The notes below the pieces were generated by a model, which was not told the origin of the DNA, ran no database searches, and saw only the letters and a list, made by a program, of their open reading frames with translations. Below are positions 6,477 to 9,202 of a stretch of 9,202 nt of DNA, piece after piece. This DNA is from JBCCZC01 sp039188505 (GTDB lineage: Bacteria > Pseudomonadota > Gammaproteobacteria > Xanthomonadales > SZUA-38), in contig JBCCZC010000222.1 in NCBI GenBank assembly GCA_039188505.1, forward strand, positions 1-9,202, given 5' to 3'. Position numbers and translations under genes: made by a program. Positions within the stretch are counted from its first letter, which is position 1. Every line of letters begins with the position of its first letter.

Positions 6477-6499
6477 GGCCAGCTTGAAGTGAGCTGGCC
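6477..6499 (+). repeat. Perfect inverted repeat over the lon promoter
   Basis: GGCCAGCT (6477-6484) and AGCTGGCC (6492-6499) flank a 7-base centre. It starts 10 bases after the clpX stop and has no T tract, so it is a poor terminator. It overlaps the -35 and spacer of the sigma32-type promoter and could be an operator or an mRNA 3'-end hairpin for clpX. Confidence 0.6.
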
Positions 6500-6510
6500 T
6501 GTCCCAATAT
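6483..6510 (+). promoter_or_regulatory. lon: sigma32-type (heat-shock) promoter of lon
   Basis: CTTGAA (6483-6488), a 14-base spacer, then CCCAATAT (6503-6510), which matches CCCCATnT at six of seven fixed positions. Spacing is that of known sigma32 promoters, and lon is a classical heat-shock gene. The predicted start near 6517 gives a leader of about 97 bases. A sigma70 reading (TTGAAG plus TATCTC, 18 bases) is poorer. Confidence 0.65.
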
Positions 6511-6535
6511 CTCGTGGCATCTGCCGCTCGCTCGA

Positions 6536-6579
6536 TGGCGTTCCAGAACGCCACCGATGGGGCGCCTCTTTTTCCCATC
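6536..6579 (+). other. Structured lon leader with mutually exclusive hairpins
   Basis: Hairpin A is TGGCGTT (6536-6542) / AACGCCA (6547-6553) with loop CCAG. Hairpin C is GATGGG (6556-6561) / CCCATC (6574-6579). Both conflict with hairpin B, GGCGTTCC (6537-6544) / GGGGCGCC (6559-6566, two G-U pairs), which is followed directly by TCTTTTT and looks like a terminator. Pairing read by eye. Confidence 0.4.
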
Positions 6580-6600
6580 CGGGCGTCCCCGATTGCCCGC

Positions 6601-6605
6601 GAGGA
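6601..6605 (+). promoter_or_regulatory. lon ribosome-binding site
   Basis: GAGGA, eight bases before ATG 6614. It selects this start over the in-frame ATG at 6557, which would add 19 residues not found in the family. Confidence 0.8.
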
Positions 6606-6613
6606 TTGAACCG

Positions 6614-9055
6614 ATGACTGAAAAGCTGAATCTACCCGTGCTGCCGCTGCGGGACGTGGTGGTCTACCCGCACATGGTCATTCCGCTATTCGTGGGCCGG
6701 GAGAAATCGATCCAGGCGCTCGATGCGGCCATGGCGCAGGACAAGCAGATCCTGCTGGCGGCCCAGCGGAGCCCGGAGACCGACGATCCAACGCCCGATG
6801 ACGTCTACGACGTGGGTACGGTGTCGAGCGTGCTGCAGCTCCTGAAGCTGCCCGACGGCACGATCAAGGTGCTCGTCGAGGGCGCCTCGCGAGCGCGGAT
6901 CCACGGCATGCAGGAGACCGACGGGCGCTACGTCGCCGAGGTCAGCCCGATTGCCGACGAGGAGCAGAGCGGGGAGCGCGAAGTCGCCGTGACCGCGCGG
7001 TCGCTGGTGTCGCTCTTCGAGCAGTACGTGAAGCTGAACCGCAAGGTGCCACCGGAGCTGCTGGGTACGCTCTCGGGAATCGAGGATCCCAGTCGCCTCG
7101 CCGACACCATCGCAGCGCATCTGTCGATTCGGCTGGAGGATAAGCAGACGATCCTCGAGCTGTCGGACGTCGGCGAGCGTCTCGAGGCCCTGATGGGGCT
7201 CCTGGAAGGTGAGATCGACGTCCTGCAGATCGAGAAGCGGATCCGCGGGCGCGTCAAGAGCCAGATGGAGAAGAGCCAGCGCGAGTACTACCTCAACGAA
7301 CAGATGAAGGCGATCCAGAAGGAGCTCGGTGAGCTCGAGGACGCCCCGAACGAGGTAGAGGACATCGCGCGGCGCATTGCCGAGGCCGGCATGCCGAAGG
7401 AGGCCCGCGAAAAGGCCGATAGCGAGCTGGGCAAGCTGCGCATGATGTCGCCGATGTCCGCGGAAGCCACCGTCGTGCGGAACTATATCGACGCGCTCCT
7501 GGGCGTGCCCTGGAAGAAGCGCAGCCGCATCCGCAAAGACCTCGCCGGTGCCGAGGAGATTCTCGAGGCGGATCACTACGGGCTGGAAAAGGTAAAGGAG
7601 CGCATCCTCGAGTATCTGGCCGTGCAGCACCGCGTGAAGCGGATGAAGGGACCGATACTCTGCCTGGTAGGGCCGCCGGGTGTCGGCAAGACGTCACTGG
7701 GCCAATCGATCGCCCGGGCGACCAATCGCCAGTTCGTACGCATGTCTTTGGGTGGCGTGCGCGACGAGGCGGAGATTCGCGGCCATCGGCGGACCTATAT
7801 CGGCTCAATGCCCGGCCGGATCGTGCAGAACCTCACCAAGGCCGGCGCGAAGAATCCGCTGTTCATGCTCGACGAGCTCGACAAGATGAGCATGGATTTC
7901 CGCGGCGATCCGTCATCGGCGCTGCTGGAGGTGCTGGACCCGGAGCAGAACAACGCCTTCAACGATCACTACCTCGAGGTCGATCTCGACCTGTCGGAGA
8001 TCATGTTCATCGCCACGGCGAACTCCCTGAGCATTCCGGGGCCGCTGCTGGATCGGATGGAGGTCATCCGGATTCCCGGCTACACGGAGGACGAGAAGGC
8101 CCATATCGCGCTGCGATACCTGCTGCCGAAACAGCAGAAGGCGAATGGCCTGGGCAAGGACGAGATGGCGCTGGGCGAGGATACGATTCGAGACATGATC
8201 CGGCACTACACCCGCGAATCCGGTGTCCGGAATCTCGAGCGCGAGATCTCCAAGGTCTGCCGAAAGGTGGTCAAGGAACGGGTGATGGCGGGCGCCAAGA
8301 AGAAGAGCGCCGGCGAGGAAATGGCGCCGGCGATCGTGACGCCCGAGAACCTGACCGACTACCTCGGGGTGAAGCGCTTCCGCTTCGGTCGCGCCGAGGA
8401 GCGCGACGAGATTGGCGTGGTGACGGGGCTGGCCTGGACCGAGGTCGGCGGGGAGCTGCTCAGCATCGAGGCGACTGTCGTTCGCGGCAAGGGCAAACTC
8501 ATGCATACCGGCCAGCTGGGCGACGTCATGAAGGAGTCGATCCACGCGGCGATGACCGTCGTCCGCAATCGCTCCCGGACCCTCGGCCTCGAGGACGACT
8601 TCCATCAGCATGTCGACGTACACATCCACGTGCCCGAAGGCGCTACCCCGAAGGACGGGCCGAGCGCGGGCATCGGCATGTGTACCGCGCTCGTGTCTTC
8701 GCTGACGGGTATTCCCGTGCGCGCCGACGTTGCGATGACCGGTGAGATCACCCTGCGGGGCCGTGTGCTGCCGATCGGCGGTCTGAAGGAGAAGCTCCTC
8801 GCGGCGCATCGCGGTGGCATCACGACGGTCCTCATCCCTGACGAGAATGAGAAGGATCTCGCAGAAATACCGGACAACATCAAGGAAACTCTGGAGATTC
8901 ATCCGGTCAAGTGGATCGACGAGGTTCTTGACTACGCGCTGACCGAAACGCCGGTGCCGAAGAGTGGCGATGACGACCTCGGTGGGAAGTCCACGGAGGG
9001 TCGCCAGGACGGCGACGAGGACGAGGCTGGCGGCGGAGACGTTCTGACGCACTGA
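6614..9055 (+). CDS. lon: Lon ATP-dependent protease
   Basis: 813 residues; the E. coli enzyme has 784. Lon is a cytosolic homo-hexamer that degrades misfolded and short-lived regulatory proteins. The N-terminal substrate-binding domain begins at LPVLPLRDVVVYPHM. A coiled-coil stretch with QREYYLNEQMKAIQKELGE follows at about 220-240. The AAA+ module has Walker A GPPGVGKT at 353-360 and Walker B FMLDELD with D420-E421. The protease domain has the catalytic dyad S684 (PKDGPSAGI) and K727 (GGLKEK), 43 residues apart as in E. coli. After the conserved end (DYAL, 773-776) comes a 37-residue tail with 11 Asp/Glu, three Lys/Arg and several glycines, which looks disordered. Expression is probably heat-inducible through the promoter at 6483-6510. 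The gap to clpX is 147 bases. Confidence 0.98.
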   Translation: MTEKLNLPVLPLRDVVVYPHMVIPLFVGREKSIQALDAAMAQDKQILLAAQRSPETDDPTPDDVYDVGTVSSVLQLLKLPDGTIKVLVEGASRARIHGMQETDGRYVAEVSPIADEEQSGEREVAVTARSLVSLFEQYVKLNRKVPPELLGTLSGIEDPSRLADTIAAHLSIRLEDKQTILELSDVGERLEALMGLLEGEIDVLQIEKRIRGRVKSQMEKSQREYYLNEQMKAIQKELGELEDAPNEVEDIARRIAEAGMPKEAREKADSELGKLRMMSPMSAEATVVRNYIDALLGVPWKKRSRIRKDLAGAEEILEADHYGLEKVKERILEYLAVQHRVKRMKGPILCLVGPPGVGKTSLGQSIARATNRQFVRMSLGGVRDEAEIRGHRRTYIGSMPGRIVQNLTKAGAKNPLFMLDELDKMSMDFRGDPSSALLEVLDPEQNNAFNDHYLEVDLDLSEIMFIATANSLSIPGPLLDRMEVIRIPGYTEDEKAHIALRYLLPKQQKANGLGKDEMALGEDTIRDMIRHYTRESGVRNLEREISKVCRKVVKERVMAGAKKKSAGEEMAPAIVTPENLTDYLGVKRFRFGRAEERDEIGVVTGLAWTEVGGELLSIEATVVRGKGKLMHTGQLGDVMKESIHAAMTVVRNRSRTLGLEDDFHQHVDVHIHVPEGATPKDGPSAGIGMCTALVSSLTGIPVRADVAMTGEITLRGRVLPIGGLKEKLLAAHRGGITTVLIPDENEKDLAEIPDNIKETLEIHPVKWIDEVLDYALTETPVPKSGDDDLGGKSTEGRQDGDEDEAGGGDVLTH

Positions 9056-9202
9056 GGCCGCGAAAAGCCTTGCTTCCTGGGGCCGCCTGGGGCAGGGTAG
9101 TGGCCTGCCTGGCCAGTCTCCGTCTTGGAAGAGCAACAGCTCCTCGTTCAGCTCGTTGGCGCGCTCGCGACCGATCTCCAAGGTCTCGTCGTAACTCGAC
9201 GG
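9056..9202. other. Region after lon, no gene identified
   Basis: A 6-bp hairpin GGCAGG (9091-9096) / CCTGCC (9104-9109) without a T run, and two direct copies of CCTGGGG (9076-9082 and 9086-9092) ten bases apart, lie just after lon. From 9202 down to about 9110 the minus strand reads as a plausible, GC3-rich frame (SYDETLEIGRERANELNEEL), but it stays open into the antisense of lon, so I cannot fix an end or a product. The usual neighbour, a HU-type hup gene, is not seen within the window. Confidence 0.3.

Noticed and set aside
6557..6559. ATG 6557 as the lon start
   Set aside because: The added 19 residues are not part of the Lon family, and ATG 6614 has GAGGA eight bases upstream.

Overview
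The window is a GC-rich piece of a Gammaproteobacterial chromosome. The core is the conserved protein quality-control block tig-clpP-clpX-lon, all on the + strand, preceded by three tRNA genes (Pro-UGG, Arg-UCU, His-GUG). Every protein in the block has Gammaproteobacterial length and motifs, the tRNAs encode their CCA ends, and the promoters look like sigma70 and sigma32 types. I cannot name the genus with confidence.

Region by region: bases 3-1610 are the 3' part of a gene for a fused alpha-beta E1 component of a 2-oxoacid dehydrogenase, cut by the window edge. Bases 1692-2582 encode a soluble class III nucleotidyl cyclase fused to an FHA domain. A sigma70-type promoter (2598-2626) leads into tRNA-Pro and tRNA-Arg. 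A second, stronger-looking extended -10 promoter (2815-2842) begins directly after the CCA of tRNA-Arg and serves tRNA-His. An intrinsic terminator (3007-3039) ends the tRNA unit only two bases before the Shine-Dalgarno of tig. tig (3051-4382) and clpP (4420-5052) look co-transcribed. Two hairpins and a candidate extended -10 promoter separate clpP from clpX (5189-6466). A good sigma32-type (heat-shock) promoter lies inside the clpX-lon gap, followed by a roughly 97-base structured leader and lon (6614-9055). The last 147 bases hold no gene I can identify.

Functionally, trigger factor meets nascent chains at the ribosome, ClpXP and Lon remove damaged or regulatory proteins, and the tRNAs feed translation. 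The E1 gene and cyclase-FHA gene are metabolic or signalling neighbours with no visible mechanistic link to the protease block.

I found no mobile element, CRISPR array, phage gene or defence system, and no clearly new multi-gene system. The points most worth a second look are the terminator placed against the tig ribosome-binding site, the altered FKBP active site of trigger factor with its in-frame (TTC)4 run, and the lon heat-shock promoter with its overlapping dyad and switch-like leader.
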